Below are positions 38,301-55,553 of a DNA stretch of 64,000 nucleotides, in pieces. Position 1 is the first letter of the stretch. Each line of letters opens with the position of its first letter. The stretch covers positions 252,019-316,018 of the forward strand of contig JH720320.1 of NCBI GenBank assembly GCA_000231825.2, written 5' to 3'. The notes beneath the pieces are model-generated. The model was not told where the DNA came from and made no database searches. It saw nothing but the letters and a program-made list of their open reading frames with translations. The DNA is from Tetrahymena elliotti 4EA (lineage: Eukaryota; Ciliophora; Oligohymenophorea; Hymenostomatida; Tetrahymenidae). A program made the translations under genes and the position numbers.

Positions 38301-38384
38301 CCCTCCACCAAAACAGCAGCAAAAACCACTCTTCTTTTTTTTTTTTTAAATTAAATGTTCACTTTATTGATTTGATGATTCCAT
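35349..38384 (-). CDS. TGS1: Trimethylguanosine-synthase-like methyltransferase (TGS1 family) with long low-complexity arms
   Basis: Exons 38384-37416, 37314-36953, 36897-36807 and 36701-35349 join in phase to 925 codons. Residues ~290-474 form a class I SAM-dependent methyltransferase: motif I VVDAFCGVGYNTVQ, acidic loop VYAVDVDQIKINHLKYNIE, then RSDFL, then a motif-IV position reading ILHPDYG (~378-382), and the closing strands YAVEVELMHIDRKFNLALVFLGDIAQ. This order is that of TGS1, which adds two methyl groups to the m7G cap of snRNAs, snoRNAs and telomerase RNA. TGS1 normally has SPPWGG at motif IV, and its Trp stacks on m7G; here that Trp is replaced. The N-terminus has a polybasic run followed by SGFCCCFGGG, a possible palmitoylation-like site (inference). 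A ~450-residue Asn/Ser-rich C-terminal extension includes one helical region (DYYTRIIYEST...). Confidence 0.85.
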
Positions 38385-40164
38385 CTTTTTTTTATCAATA
38401 GTATTTTAACTGTTATTTGAGAGTAAGGCTAAATATAAGTCTCCTTTCGTTAATAAGTTGTATCCTAAATTTGAAAACTATGCTAATAACTCTTTAAAAT
38501 ATTTCTATTTAAAGTTGTCTATTTGAAAAAGCAATTACTTTCTTCTAACAATAGTAATTATTTGCCTTTTAATTTTGCTTGAAAAATTCTGTTTGAATGA
38601 ACTATCAAATAATTAAATAATTGATTCTTTAACAAAAAATAAACTAATAAGTTTTTAGCTGTCAATTACAATAAATCGAATAGAATGCCTAGTCAGCTTA
38701 TCAACATATTAAAAATTTCACTAAAATTAAGATACAGAATTCACCTTTACTAACTAATAAGCACTCCCTAGAAATATTTAATCTTATAAAGTGTAAGAAA
38801 TTATAAATATAAATAAGCAAATTTATTATAATTTTTTATTAATTTATTTCAAGTCTCTTCATTATCACAGATGAACTGTAATATTACTTAATTGTGTCAA
38901 ACAAAGAATCCTATGACTTGTTTTTTTAATTACCATTTTTCTTATAAAGAATTTCTATCTTACTCAATAAGCTGAAACAAATTAATTTTTTAATCTTACT
39001 AGTTCATTAAATTTTAGAAATAAAATGATTTTTTTTATATCTACTTGCTACATTCTTATCTAATTTTTTCATAAACAAATCTCCAGATTATTATTTTAAT
39101 TAATAATCACATTTTTTAATTGAAAAAGTAAGTGTTGATATTCTTTTAACTTAACCTTAAATTAATTTAAAATAGTTTTTTATTTTGTGTAGTATTCTCT
39201 TAAAAATGTTTGATAAATTATAATTTTTGAGAATATATTTGATAGCAAATATTTTATATTTAAAATCATAGATTTCAAAGAAATTTTTTTCTGTTACTCA
39301 TTAAATATTTACTACTTTTGAAATTGTTAATTATTTATTTCTTAATTTTATTTTTTATTTTAGCATTTATCTAAATTATCTTACGACAATTTTTTAAATT
39401 TAATGAGTTTTTTGTTTGGTCAGTATTGGAATGATAAAACCCAATAAAATTTTATTTATATTTTTATTTTGGAGAAATAAAATACAATTTTAATAATAAT
39501 TTTCTAATAAAGAAAATCATTTATTTGTTATCAATAAAACTTCTATTTTTTTTACAAGTATTTTTGAAGAAATAAATGCATTAGGTAAACAATTTATTTC
39601 TTTATTTAAACTAAAGAATTAAATTGGTCTCATCTTTTTATAAAATTATATCAAAAAGTAATAAACTCAGACTTAAATTAGGAAAAATAAACCAACATTT
39701 GTTTGTAATTTAGTAAAAAAAAATGATTCATTTTATTTTGTTGAATTAATAAGCAATTGAATAAGGAGAATATTTTTTAATTGTGATAACTGAGCTAAAA
39801 TATTAGATTTCTAAATTGTGTATGAAATATAAAGAAAAATTTCTTAAATATTGTAATATACATAAAATTAAGATGTATTAAACTTACTTTAGCTTTTTTC
39901 ATTTAATATTTAATTGGTGTATAAATAAATATAAGAAATAAGACTTAAAATTTCTTTTTTTCAAACAAAATAAATGCATTTATCAAGGTTGTTTATTTGT
40001 ACTTTGTTATCTTTTTTTTTTTAAGTTTTTTATGGATGACAAACACATTGCAAAATAAATTAAAAACTTAAAATAAATAAATAAATTATTTAATTAATTA
40101 ATTCATAATAATCTTTTGTGAAAAGAAAATTAAAAAAGAGAAACACAAAAAATATTAGGAAGCG
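38385..40164. other. Divergent intergenic region
   Basis: 1.8 kb between the starts of the TGS1-like (-) and NDR kinase (+) genes, presumably holding both promoters. Simple AAAT/AATT sequence lies near 40070-40105. Nothing else recognised. Confidence 0.5.
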
Positions 40165-44187
<4,023 letters not shown>

Positions 44188-46583
44188 GAGAGCATTATTA
44201 AAAAACTAAATAGCTGAAAAAATAATACTTTAAAGTTCTTATAATTAAATAAATAAACTATTTTTACAGTTACACATTCAAATAAAAATTGAGATAAATG
44301 TTTTATATATGACAGATAACCTAAAAAACTACTTCTAATTCTAAATATTTTAAATGAGTTAAATAAAAACATAAAAAAACCATGAACCATTAATCTGACC
44401 CCATGTCAACAGTCTTGAAAATCAGAAATACATGCAAAAAAAGAAATTAAGTAAATAAATAAAATAATATATTTATAATTTCAAAGTAATCCATGAAAAT
44501 AATCACACAATTAACTATTTTATCTCAAGTATTATTTCAACTATCAATCAATTATACAAAATTCAATATAAAATAAGATAAACACTAAGCATTACATGAA
44601 ATAGTAATGATTTTCTTTTCATATTTTAAATCAATAATATCATGTCTATCTTTCATTTATATTAATTATGTGCTATTTTCATCACTAACTTCAATCAATA
44701 AATATGATTTCTTATTATAAGTGTCTCAAATATTCTAATTCAAAAAGCTAATTGATACATAATTTACTCTTATATTTGATTATTTTCTTCTATCAGGATA
44801 ATTAAATATACCAAATTTAATATTTAAACACAAATGACGAATAATAATTAAACTAACCAATCTAATATTATTATTTTTTCAACCAATCAAGATAAATTTC
44901 TACTTTTATAGCTTTAAATTGAATTTTTATGATATTTTTTGACTTAAATGCTATTAAAGATTAAAAATCTCATATGAAACTTAATAAAATGAATAAATCT
45001 TAGATTAATTTCTAAATAAAATTCGTGGATATTTTTAGTCAACATTCAATATAAACTTTTTAATATTTGTAAAAGAAATTTTTCATTGCATACAAAAAGA
45101 GTAAATTTTATGGTTTAGTATTTATTTCTATTTTATTTGATAATAAATTTGCTTAAATTTTAATTTTACATTATAAATTGAATCTAATAATTTGTAAATA
45201 AAATTATTATTTCAAATTTTTAAAATCTTTTCTTGTAAAAAGTCAAAGATTATTTTTTGTAGAAGTTATAGAGTCTATTTATAGTATGTATACTATACCT
45301 TTTTGATATTTTTGCTTTCACTAATTTTTAATCAAATAAATTATGTGATAGATAATATGAATATCTCAAAATTATTCTATCATAAAATTCCTTATTAAAA
45401 TATATTTTAAAGAATTCTTTGTTATGCATTTTTTCATTTTTTTACTTCTTTTGGTTTATCATTAAAAATGACCCTTAACTCCTCTTTTTTTCTTTAACAA
45501 TACCATTAAAAAAATAAATTCGCCTAGATCCCTATGAAATAGCTTGCAAAATTCCTAAGCTAATAAGTTGGTACTTAAAATATTTGATTTGCTAATATTG
45601 TTTTATATTTGTAAATGAATTTCTTTTTTCTACTATACTTTATTCAAAAATTAAGTTTATCTTAAAAAATAATTATGAGTTTAAAAACGTGTTTTTCTAC
45701 ATATTAGCGTTAAGAAAAATATCTTCTAAATAAGATATTGTAACGAATACGTTTATTTAAATTTCAGTATTTCTCCTAAAAAATAAATATGCAATATCCT
45801 AAATAACTTTCTTCTTTCTGTTCATTTTTATTATCTAAATATATTTGTTTTTCAGCAATCTTTTCCTAAAAATTGATTTCTTTTTTAATAGAAAATGTCT
45901 TTAGGGACTTCTTGAAAATATCTAATCATATTTATGAAATATCCTTATTCAAATTTTATTGCAGTAAAAATAGATATTGAACAAAAAACTTCTTATCATT
46001 TTTAGAAAGGAAAATTGATAAAATAAAGATGGAACATATTGGTTTTTGTTTATGATTTTAATTGGAGTAATAATGAAAGATTTAAAGAGTTATTAACTCT
46101 TAGATATAAGATAATTCGTGGACAAAGAAATGCAATTAATATTTTAAGAAAGATACTAAAAGAATTATGGGAATCAGCTAATTAATAGTTTATCTAAAAA
46201 AATTAGTCGATGTGGGATAGTTGAGTGTTTAAAATTTGATGATGTGGGTGTTAAAATATCCTAATAAAATGAATGAGCTTGAATAAAAACGATGTATAAG
46301 TTTTTGAATGCAAATATAGATTGAATAATCTGACTGAAATTTTTTACATAGATTTTAGAATGAAAAATGAAAATACAATTAAGAATTTGCATTTATTAAA
46401 TCTTATTAATTAAAATAAGTCCCATAACACGTGTGTTTTCTTTTAAGTTAACGTGCATTCATTTTGTCACTACATTGTTTTGAGCGCATATTTTAAAACA
46501 ATAGCAAATCTTTTTTAATAATTATAAAGAAAAAAATAAAAATATTACACTTCATAAAAAAAAGAAAAACAATAAAACATAAC
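44188..46583. other. 2.4-kb intergenic region
   Basis: AT-rich flank between the NDR kinase and SEC61 genes. Only the doubtful small frame at 46052-46276 stands out. Confidence 0.45.
46052..46276 (+). CDS. Doubtful small frame (74 aa)
   Basis: An ATG-to-TGA frame of 75 codons with several TAA/TAG Gln codons lies about 300 bp before SEC61. It begins MILIGVIMKDLKSYQLLDIR and has mixed hydrophobic and charged residues and two Cys near the end. Another frame across the same bases is also open for about 55 codons, so coding status is unclear. It could be a small gene, an exon of an unseen gene or a relic. No family recognised. Confidence 0.25.
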
Positions 46584-49439
46584 ATGAGTAGAGTTCTCGA
46601 AATTTTAGCTCCTGCTATCAATCTTATTCCTGAAGTCGAAAAGCCTATCAAGAAGGTATACTTTAGTTCTTTTCAGAAAGCATGTTCCTCATCTCTTTCA
46701 TGATTGCTAGCCTTTTTTCATATCCCCTCCTTATTTTTTGAGATTTCTAATCCTATCCATCAATGGTAACGATTAGACTCTTAAAAATTGAGTTTGCTTC
46801 AACCAAATGCAGTTTTTTTTGGACATGAAGCACCTAAAAGTCTAGCAAACAATGATTATGAATTTCTTAAAGTATATGTGAGATGAGAGAATATCAAACA
46901 AGGCTCATATGCCCTATTTTTGCAAGCTCATACATAAAATATGAAGCAGGCAAACAAAATAACGAGCTTACAACAAAATAAAATTTTTTTTACTAATTCT
47001 TTTTTAAAATAACAATAGATCCTCCCCTTCAGAAGTAGAGCTATGTGGACTGCTATTGTCATTTTGATTTACTTAGTTGCTAGTCAAGTCCCCTTATACG
47101 GTGTTGTTAGCAATGCTGGCTCTGATCCTTTCTACTGGTTGAGAGTTATCTTGGCTTCCAACAGAGGTACTATTATGGAATTAGGTATTTCCCCCACTGT
47201 TACTGCTGGTATGGTTATGTAATTACTCGTCGGTGCTCAAATCCTTAACATTGATTAAAACGATCCTGTCTAAAAATCCCTTTACGAAGGTTCCCAAAAG
47301 CGTAATTCATTTAAAATAAATCAATAAATCAATTTTCTTTTTTCGCAATGAGCTGAAAATAAAATTTACCTATTATCTACTTATCTCCTCTAAACTACTT
47401 TCAATCAAGCTTATCCTTGAAATAATGGCTCCTCACTTTCTTTAGCATCTATATTGAATACAGCTAAACATACATTAACAAAAGATGAATCATTTATTTT
47501 CAAGTAGCAAGTATCCTAGAAATAAAAAATCATGTTTTCAAACATAAGATTTAGGAAATTATTGAAAGAACAACATAAAATAATTCAAAACTTTTAGTAA
47601 TAGCATACATAGCAAGTAAAGCACTAAGCGATCAGATAAGGAAAGGTGCATGCAGCCATTAAAAATATTTAGGAGAAAGAAAAACTTTATTGGTTGAAAG
47701 CTAGAAATTGAAAATGATTAAGAAAGATAGAACAAAATAAAAATTGAAGAGATAGTTTGGTTGATAAAAAATAAGATATTATTAAATATCTTATTTAACA
47801 AGACACGCGCACATAAAATTCAATAGAGAATAAATCATTTAATATTAAATTTTAAGAATTCTTAATTAAAGTCCATCAATAATTCAAAAGATATTTTTAA
47901 AATAAAATCAACTGACCTCACACTCAAACAATCAATCAACCAAAATCTTTCTTTTTTTATCAACAAATTAATTATCAATTTTTTTAATAACTCTTAATCT
48001 ACCTATTCTTTCACACAAGCTCATTCATTCTAAATAACACAACCAAATTTGTCTTAAAACTCTATATTAATCTTTAAATTTTAAAATTTAGTTTTGGGTT
48101 TAATCATCGCCTTCTTCGAAGCTGTTGCTTACGTCTGGTCTGGTATGTACGGTGACATTGAAAAGGTTGGTTACGGTAACGCCTTATTAATTGTCCTCTA
48201 ATTGACTTTCGCTGGTATTGTTGTTATCCTTTTGGACGATTTACTCTCCAAGGGTCACGGTTTGGGTAACTCTGCTATCTCCATCTTCATCGCCATTAAC
48301 ATCTGCGAAACCATTGTCTGGAAATCTTTCTCTCCTATCACCTATCCCATTCCTGGTTATGAAAAGGAACAATACGAAGGTGCTATCTTGAATCTTTTCC
48401 ACAGTTTAATCTTCATTGATAACAAATTGGTTGCCTTACAAAACGCTTTCTTCAGATCTCACCTCCCCAACTTGGCTAGTTTGAGCTCAACTGCCCTTAT
48501 TTTTATTGCTGTTGTCTACTTCCAAGGTTTCAAGGTTGATATTGCCCTCAAGAACGACAGAGTCAGAGGTGCCATCTAATCTTATCCCATTAAGCTTTTC
48601 TACACTTCCAACATGCCCATCATCCTCTAAACTGCTCTTATTTCCAACCTTTACTTCTTCTCTCAAGTTCTTTACAGAAATTTCAATGGTAACTTCCTCG
48701 TTGGTCTCTTGGGTAAATGGAGTCTTTCTGAAGCTGGTGGTTCTCACATGGTCCCTGTCGGTGGTCTCGTTTATTACTTATCTCCTCCCCACGGTATGAT
48801 TGAAGTCGTTTCTGATCCCCTCCACACCATTCTTTACATCGTATTCATCCTCGCTACTTGCGCTCTCTTCTCTAAGACTTGGATCCAAGTTTCAGGTTCT
48901 TCAGTCAAGGATGTTGCCAAGTAACTCAAGGAATAAGGTATGGGACTTGTTGGATCTAGAGACTCTGGTCTTAAGACTCACTTAAACAGATATATTCCTA
49001 TTGCTGCCACTTTCGGTGGTTTGTGCATTGGTGCCCTCTCTATTGTCGCTGACTTCGTTGGTGTCATTGGTTCTGGTAATTAATTATTTGAAATTCAACT
49101 TTCTTTTACCATTCTGGCTAAAGAAATTTCCATTAGGCTCTTTATACCAAAATTTTAATTTTAAATAATTTTGACATAGCCTGTGGATAAAGCATCTCAG
49201 ATGGTTTTTTATTCTTTTCTCTTAATGAGATTTTGAATTATACGCCCATCTCACATTTATAGAAATCAAATGAAATTTTGAATAGATTTCTATAAATTAA
49301 ATATGAAAATATAAAAAAACTAAACTAATTATTATTTATTATTAAAATAGGTACTGGTATCTTATTAGCTGTTAATATTGTTTATGGTTACTTTGAATAA
49401 TTCAAGAGAGAAAAGGAACAAGGTACCTTAACTTTCTGA
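46584..49439 (+). CDS. SEC61A: SEC61 alpha subunit, ER protein-translocation channel
   Basis: Exons 46584-46655, 47019-47301, 48092-49075 and 49351-49439 join in phase to 476 codons; 475 aa is the usual length of the family. The N-terminus [20 protein letters not shown] and the plug/first-loop region with [19 protein letters not shown] are typical. Further conserved blocks are [47 protein letters not shown] and [20 protein letters not shown]. The protein spans the ER membrane ten times, forms the translocon with SEC61 beta and gamma, and binds ribosomes. Codon use differs sharply from the neighbours: many C-ending codons (TTC, GTC, CTC, ATC), a mark of high expression in this kind of genome. 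Its second intron (47302-48091, 790 nt) is the longest found in the window. Confidence 0.97.
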
Positions 49440-50390
49440 AATAGTTGAAATATTTAAAAATCTCTTGCTGCCTCAGTTTTTCTTAAATTATTGCTGTGTT
49501 GTCTGAACACATCAAACAATAAATCAAACAAACACACTAACTGCTTTATTTTAAATACACATTTAATTAATCTCATAATAATGTGAGTATGTTATTATAT
49601 AAATACTTCATTTACTTTTAAGTTGTATTTATTAGTATTTCTATATCACATATACCTTATCTGTGTTTAATCTTTTCAGTTTTTATTACTTGCTCTTCAT
49701 TCCTTTCAACTTCATTCCTTTTTTCATTTTATTTTCATTTCATCACATAATTCAAAACTTAAAAAATAAATTTCATCTACACTTTTAAGAATCAAATTAT
49801 TTCAAACCTATTATTTTAGAAATTTACATCACACTTTCAACCTTCATTCTTATATAACCTAATTCTTTTAGAATTAATCTTTATTATAATTATGTAAATA
49901 GAAGAACTAATAAATTTGTTCTGTAAATTTACAGAATTGGCAATCCCTAATGCCCTATCTTCTTGGTTTTAAATTTATCTACCAGTAAAAAAAAATCAAT
50001 ATTTTTATCTAAAAATTAATGAATTTTAAAATAATTTTATCATAAATTTAACCTACTGAACTTGATGAAATGCTTTTTAAAGAAAAATAAAATATTTCTT
50101 GATCAATCACTACAAAATGATCATTTATTATTGTAATTTAAAAGAAAATAATCATCAAATTTGATTATTTAAAATAATAAGAGTAGAGCCAATGAATTAA
50201 TGAATTTGGTAGAGAGAGATAATAATAATAATTTAAGTATTTTGCTAAGTCTTTTCTGATAGAAATACTGAGGTGATGTGAAATTATGTTAATATAGTTT
50301 GAAAATCAAAACGAATAATTAAAGTTGATTGTGTGAGTTATAAATAGCTAATAATAATAAATACAAAAAATTACAAACTTTAATTTACTA
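49440..50390. other. Intergenic region
   Basis: 3' flank of SEC61 and upstream of the F-box gene, AT-rich. No feature recognised. Confidence 0.5.
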
Positions 50391-51795
50391 ATGGACATCA
50401 GCTTATATTAATAATTCAACATTCAATCTATTATCAATCCTTACAGATATAAACTTAAAAATATTATTCTCTATCCTAAAACTTCAGAGAAAGTATTCAC
50501 AAACAATGAAATTTTAATACATATTTGTGGGTTTCTTCAAGAAAAAGATATTTTAATCTTGATGCGAGTAATCAATTTTATGTCATTTATCAAAAATTTT
50601 TGTAATTCTTAATATAACACTATTTTTAAGACATTATAAACTATTTTTTTCTGGATTAATAGGTAAACAAGTATTTATCCAAATTACCAGAGAATATTCC
50701 GAAGTTGGAAATTAGACTTCTAAAATACCAACTTAAAGCTGCTAACAATAAATTAGTATAATAATTTATTAATATTTATTGAAATTCATATTTAAAGCTT
50801 TATTTAACTACTTAGAATGAATAATAGAACAAATAATCTAATCATGAATTAAAAACCCAAGGAAATAACCCTTTCCTTTTACCTATCCCAACTGATTCAT
50901 AGGTATAAAAATAAATTAATTGATTGATTGATTGATTGATTACAAGACTCTTTTTTTATATTTACATTTAGTTATTAAAAGGTGCAAATAGTCTCTCACC
51001 TTTTTTGAGATTATTAAATGGAAAAAAACCAGAACTTTCCAAAGGTAATGTTTTTTTAATATTTAATATTAAAAGCTAATTCTAATTTTACTGTTCTCGA
51101 AAGCTTTTTAATTAAATCTTATTAATAACTATAATTAATGTAATAAAGGTAAAATTGATCGCTAAAATTAAGGAGAAGAACCAGTATTTCACATGAATGT
51201 CCCTCCTTAATTTTTAAAGTAAGTAGAGAATATGCAAGAAAAAAATAATGAAGATGCTTTTAATAATTTCTTAATATACAATTCAATGAAAAATGGAAAT
51301 TATGATTCTGATACTAAACTAGTCCTGGAACTCAAGAAAGAAATTTACGACTGTCTGAGAGAGGTATTTTTATAAAGCTAAATTTAGCTAAAAAGTAATG
51401 TATTAGCCAAACTTTTTAAACAAATAGGACTATGAAGAAAAATAAAGTAATAGTAAACTAAAAGTATTACCTAAACTGCTATTTACGAACCCATAGAAAA
51501 ACACAGAAGAATATGTCAAGGCTTAATGTAAAATTTTTATTGAAAAATTTGGTTTAATTTTTATATATTTATTATTCTAATAAATAGTGGAGTGGAATGA
51601 GGTCAAATCTGAACTAAAAGATAAAACAGGAAAAATTTTAGTAAATTTAATAAACAATTACTAATTGTATTTTAAAATAATTATTCTAAATTAAAGAAAG
51701 AAACAGGTAAAAAGCTATGTCCAGTAGTTCACGTTAAAAATATATTAAATAAGTTCAAAGTTAATGACCAAACCAAAAGCAGCAGCTCCAAGTGA
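50391..51795 (+). CDS. F-box protein (298 aa)
   Basis: Eight small exons (50391-50567, 50663-50755, 50816-50902, 50972-51044, 51149-51363, 51428-51527, 51588-51640, 51697-51795) join in phase to 299 codons. Residues ~36-75 read VFTNNEILIHICGFLQEKDI then LILMRVNKYLSKLPE, the F-box pattern (hydrophobic spacing, LQEKD turn, RVNK helix); it appears only when exons 1 and 2 are spliced. F-boxes bind SKP1 and bring a substrate to an SCF ubiquitin ligase. The rest is helical and charged with no WD, LRR or kelch repeats recognised, so the substrate-binding part is unknown. The third intron (50903-50971) contains a (GATT)n run near 50920-50942. The splice model rests on phase and GT...AG only. Confidence 0.72.
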
Positions 51796-52561
51796 ATATA
51801 ATTAAAAAATTGAATCCAAGGATATTCTAGAAATTAAAATAGATCTTAATAAATACTAAAAAAATAAAAATATTAAATAAATTTAAATCATAACCTTTTT
51901 ACATATTTAGTTTACACTATTTACTTATTTTCAATCTTAAAGTTTTAGTATTTTTGTTAACACAACCTACTCATTCAAATTAATTCTGAACACTTTAACA
52001 TTATAAAAAATGTAATTTATACTTTTTAAGAAACATGGCACTAAATTTTTCAGAAGTAGTATTAAATACAGTTAATATGTTCATAACTAAAATTATAATA
52101 AACTTATTTTTTTAAATTAAAATTTACAAATATATAATAGCATTCCATCAAAAATTATGAAATTTCAACTTATTTCTTTTTAATTTTTGAATTTGCTAAA
52201 ATTTAAATCATAATTTTGGAAAATAAATGTTATCACATAACTAAATAGTTTTTAAAATAGTAATTTTATTTAAAAAGTCAATGCATTTGTTAATTGTTCA
52301 TTTAACTAATTTTTAAGAATTCGAAAATAATTTTATGTTTGAGTGAGTGTAAGTGTAATATATTAGTTTTAGATAAGAAAATTAAAAGTGCTTATATTTT
52401 TGTAATAAAAGAGATTTTAGATATACTGCTGATTGATTTTATTGTTTGTTTGGGGAAAAGTAAAGAAGGGATATTCATGAAATAAATGATTATTATTTTT
52501 ACAGATAGGTTGAGAGAATTTATAATCACTTTAAATTAATACAAATTAAATTAATTAGAGT
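51796..52561. other. Intergenic region
   Basis: AT-rich flank between tandem genes. No feature recognised. Confidence 0.5.
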
Positions 52562-54983
52562 ATGAATCCGACAGATAAAAAAACAAAAGTAAGAACAAAA
52601 TCTACTTAGCAACTGGCATACCAATCTTCAAAGACGTCTGAGAAAACTAGTAAGTTTTTTAAAATATTTTTAAGGCAGAGAGATTGGTCTTCAAAATAGA
52701 TTAGCATTAGCATAATAAAAGAAACCATAATTTTGCTTAATCGAAAGTTATTTTAAATTTTATCTTCTGCTTTATAACTTTTCTTTGGAACTGATCTTTA
52801 ATTACCACGTATAAGAATTAAATTTATTATTGCCATAGAAAGATTTGGAAGAATCAAATGAGAAGGACAAACAATCATAAGGAATTGCCAGATTGATAAC
52901 GAGCAACTCAACTTCAACAACATAAATTCAGCGCTAACTGTCAGCATAGCAAATGAGTTAGCAATCTTAAAATTAGTTAAATATTTAGCTTCCTACATTG
53001 CAATAATCCTAATCTTCTCAAGGTTAGCAGAAAGCAGCTAAGAATGAATAGAAAAAATAAAATGCAGGGAAATATAAACCACTTTATTCTACAGACTCTG
53101 ATGACGATGACTTTATTCCTATAAAAAAGAAGAAAGTTGAAGTATCATAGAAACCTGCACAATAAGTTTAAGCAAAAAACGAAGAAATAAAGCAATCAAA
53201 TACTGTTATCATACCAGTACCTCCACTAAATATAAATAAAGTAAATAATTTAATAAGCCAGTTTTAAAATGATTAAAGTATTTGATTATGTGATTAATAA
53301 TCGAATTGCTTTGTGGATTTTACAATAATTAAGTTTAATTTGATAAATTATTGATAACTTAAGCGTTTTTTAAAATATGTTGTATAAATAAAAAATAGTG
53401 CTTTTCAGATATATTATTGCAAACATCTAAAGATCAATACTTATTGACTATGATAAAAACTATTCTTTCAGCTGGTAGCAAGAAATTAGCAGATAAATAA
53501 AGTGTATTCAAAAAAACATGGACTTAGTTGAGAAATTCAAATTGTTCTCATGAAGAATATTTAAAGTGGGAAGAATAGCTTAAAAGAAATGAGGCATTTG
53601 AAATAAAAGATATCAAAGAAACTACTATTTAAAGATTGGTTAACAGCAAAGTTAGAGGTAATCATATATTTAAAATACTTAAAATAAAATAATTATGCAT
53701 TCAAATAATTAAAAAAACTATGTTAAATTCTATTTACTGTGTCTTAGTTAGTTGATCTTATCAATTAATTGATTTTTTTAGCGCGTGATTTAAAATAAGA
53801 TAAGCACAAACAAATTTTTAAAAAAAAACAGCTTGCTTCTATTAATAGACAAAATGTTTATAAAAAATATAAAAAATGCAATAAAAAGCTGATTTAAACA
53901 CAATTTTAATGATATTTATTTAATGATTAGGTTTTATCAGTTATGAGTAGCTTTTGGAGAAGGGTAAAAAAGAGTATATCGTTAGAAATAAGTTGGAAGA
54001 AGATTTGTCAGTATTGTCTAAAGAATTCAAGTTGGATGAAAAGCAATATGAAGAATTTAGAAATGATTAGTTTACATTGTTGGAAAAGCTTATGAAAGAA
54101 AATAACTTAGTAGCAATAGATATGCTGAAGCCAGACATGATGAAGTAAGCAAGAGAATTAAGCAGTTAAGTTTCTATAAATCCTTCAATGATAGATGAAT
54201 CTTTGTTAGATTAGGATTTGTTACTCCCTGGTCATATAGATAAAAGTGACGTTGAAAAGCAATTAGAATTTTTGGAAGAAGAGGAGAATGTTGTTTAAAA
54301 AATTAGCTTATGTAAATATTTTGAAACCAAGCAAAAAAATGATTAGACTAGTACAGCATAAACTTAATCTACAGAAAATAGTAGTAAATTTTCATCATCT
54401 TTTACCTCCCCCAATCAAATTAGCAATAGCGACCCTTACGAAATAGAAAAGAATATTGAAAAGTATTCATTTTAGAAGATTTTTAAAAGTTATGATGATT
54501 TCATTCATTTATAGCCTTCTGACAACTGCTTGATTGCTAAAAGAGTAAAATCTCTTCTTTTGGATATCAAATCAGATGAGCTCTTCACAGATCCTAAATT
54601 TTAGAAAGAACAATTTGAAAAATATTAAAAAATGCTCAAGCAAATAAATGTAATTTAAATAAAATAAAAATTTTCCATTAAAAATAAGTATAATAAATAA
54701 ATAGGATATAGACACATTTGATATCAATAAAGTTAGTGAAGAAACTCTTAAAAATTTGGTAGAAATCGCTGCTTATATCATGAATAATGTTCATTATTTC
54801 TAAAAGTTTAATTTAAAATGTGATTTACTTCATCCTTTGGATTTGTTATATGTAACTGAAAAATTTCTAAAATAATCTAATTACTAAAACTCTTCATCTT
54901 CAGGATCTTCCTCATCCTCTAATTCATCTTCAAATTCCAACTAAGCTGCTGCTACAATAAATGTATAAAATCAAAAAAGCTGA
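52562..54983 (+). CDS. Unrecognised 599-residue acidic/coiled-coil protein
   Basis: Exons 52562-52649, 52843-53240, 53399-53657, 53782-53855, 53948-54649 and 54705-54983 join in phase to 600 codons ending at TGA 54981-54983. Residues 30-160 are Gln/Ser-rich and end in an acidic-then-basic stretch (STDSDDDDFIPIKKKKVEV) that resembles a nuclear localisation or chromatin-type linker. A helical block follows (TMIKTILSAGSKKLADKQ, RLVNSKVRARDLKQDKHK), then ~230 residues of charged helix and a Ser-rich tail. The helical block loosely recalls the central domain of TFIIS-type proteins, but the match is too weak to name it. Several acceptors were picked because only they keep the frame. No enzyme motif is visible. 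Confidence 0.68.
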
Positions 54984-55553
54984 AAAACACATAATTAATT
55001 TACAATATTAATCATAACTGTAATTATTTCATAAATATGTGGTTTGTCTTTTAATTTATAATTATTTATGGCTTATAAAATTATTCATAACAAAGCAATT
55101 AAATTTTATTTTTAATTTTTAATTTACTCAATCAAACATAATAAATGAATAATTAATATATAAAAATCAATGAACATTTTATCAAATTTATTAAACTAAA
55201 ATAAAAGCCAGTGTTAAAAATTGAAATAAACTATTTTCAAATATTGATTGGATTTAATTTAAATCTATTTTATTTTTTTATTTTTCGCTTTTTTTCTTCA
55301 TCTTTATTTCTGTTGTTATTTTGACAAGCTTATTCTTGAAAAAATAAAATGTTTTTGAAAAAAAGAATAAGAGGTTATTTTTAAAAATTATAAAAGATAG
55401 TGTAATCAAGGCTATTCAATTGATGTTTTGGCCTGAATTTTTAGAATTTTTGATGTTTTAAATCATTAATTATATTTAGATAAAACCTTATTAAAAAATA
55501 AATAACTACAAGAGTGTGAATGGTTTATATATTTATTATTTTATTGGATTAAT
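54984..55553. other. Intergenic region
   Basis: AT-rich. A 9-bp inverted repeat (cttattctt 55329-55337, aagaataag 55363-55371) could form a weak hairpin. Nothing else recognised. Confidence 0.45.

Noticed and set aside
48487..48747. Minus-strand frame of 86 codons
   Set aside because: It is a shadow of SEC61 exon 3 caused by its C-ending codons.
50568..50700. Unspliced reading through the first F-box intron
   Set aside because: An open frame exists across it, but only splicing at 50567/50663 gives the F-box core RVNKYLSKL and keeps later exons in phase.
55329..55371. 9-bp inverted repeat as a terminator or RNA hairpin
   Set aside because: Short arms of AT-rich sequence are expected often by chance here.
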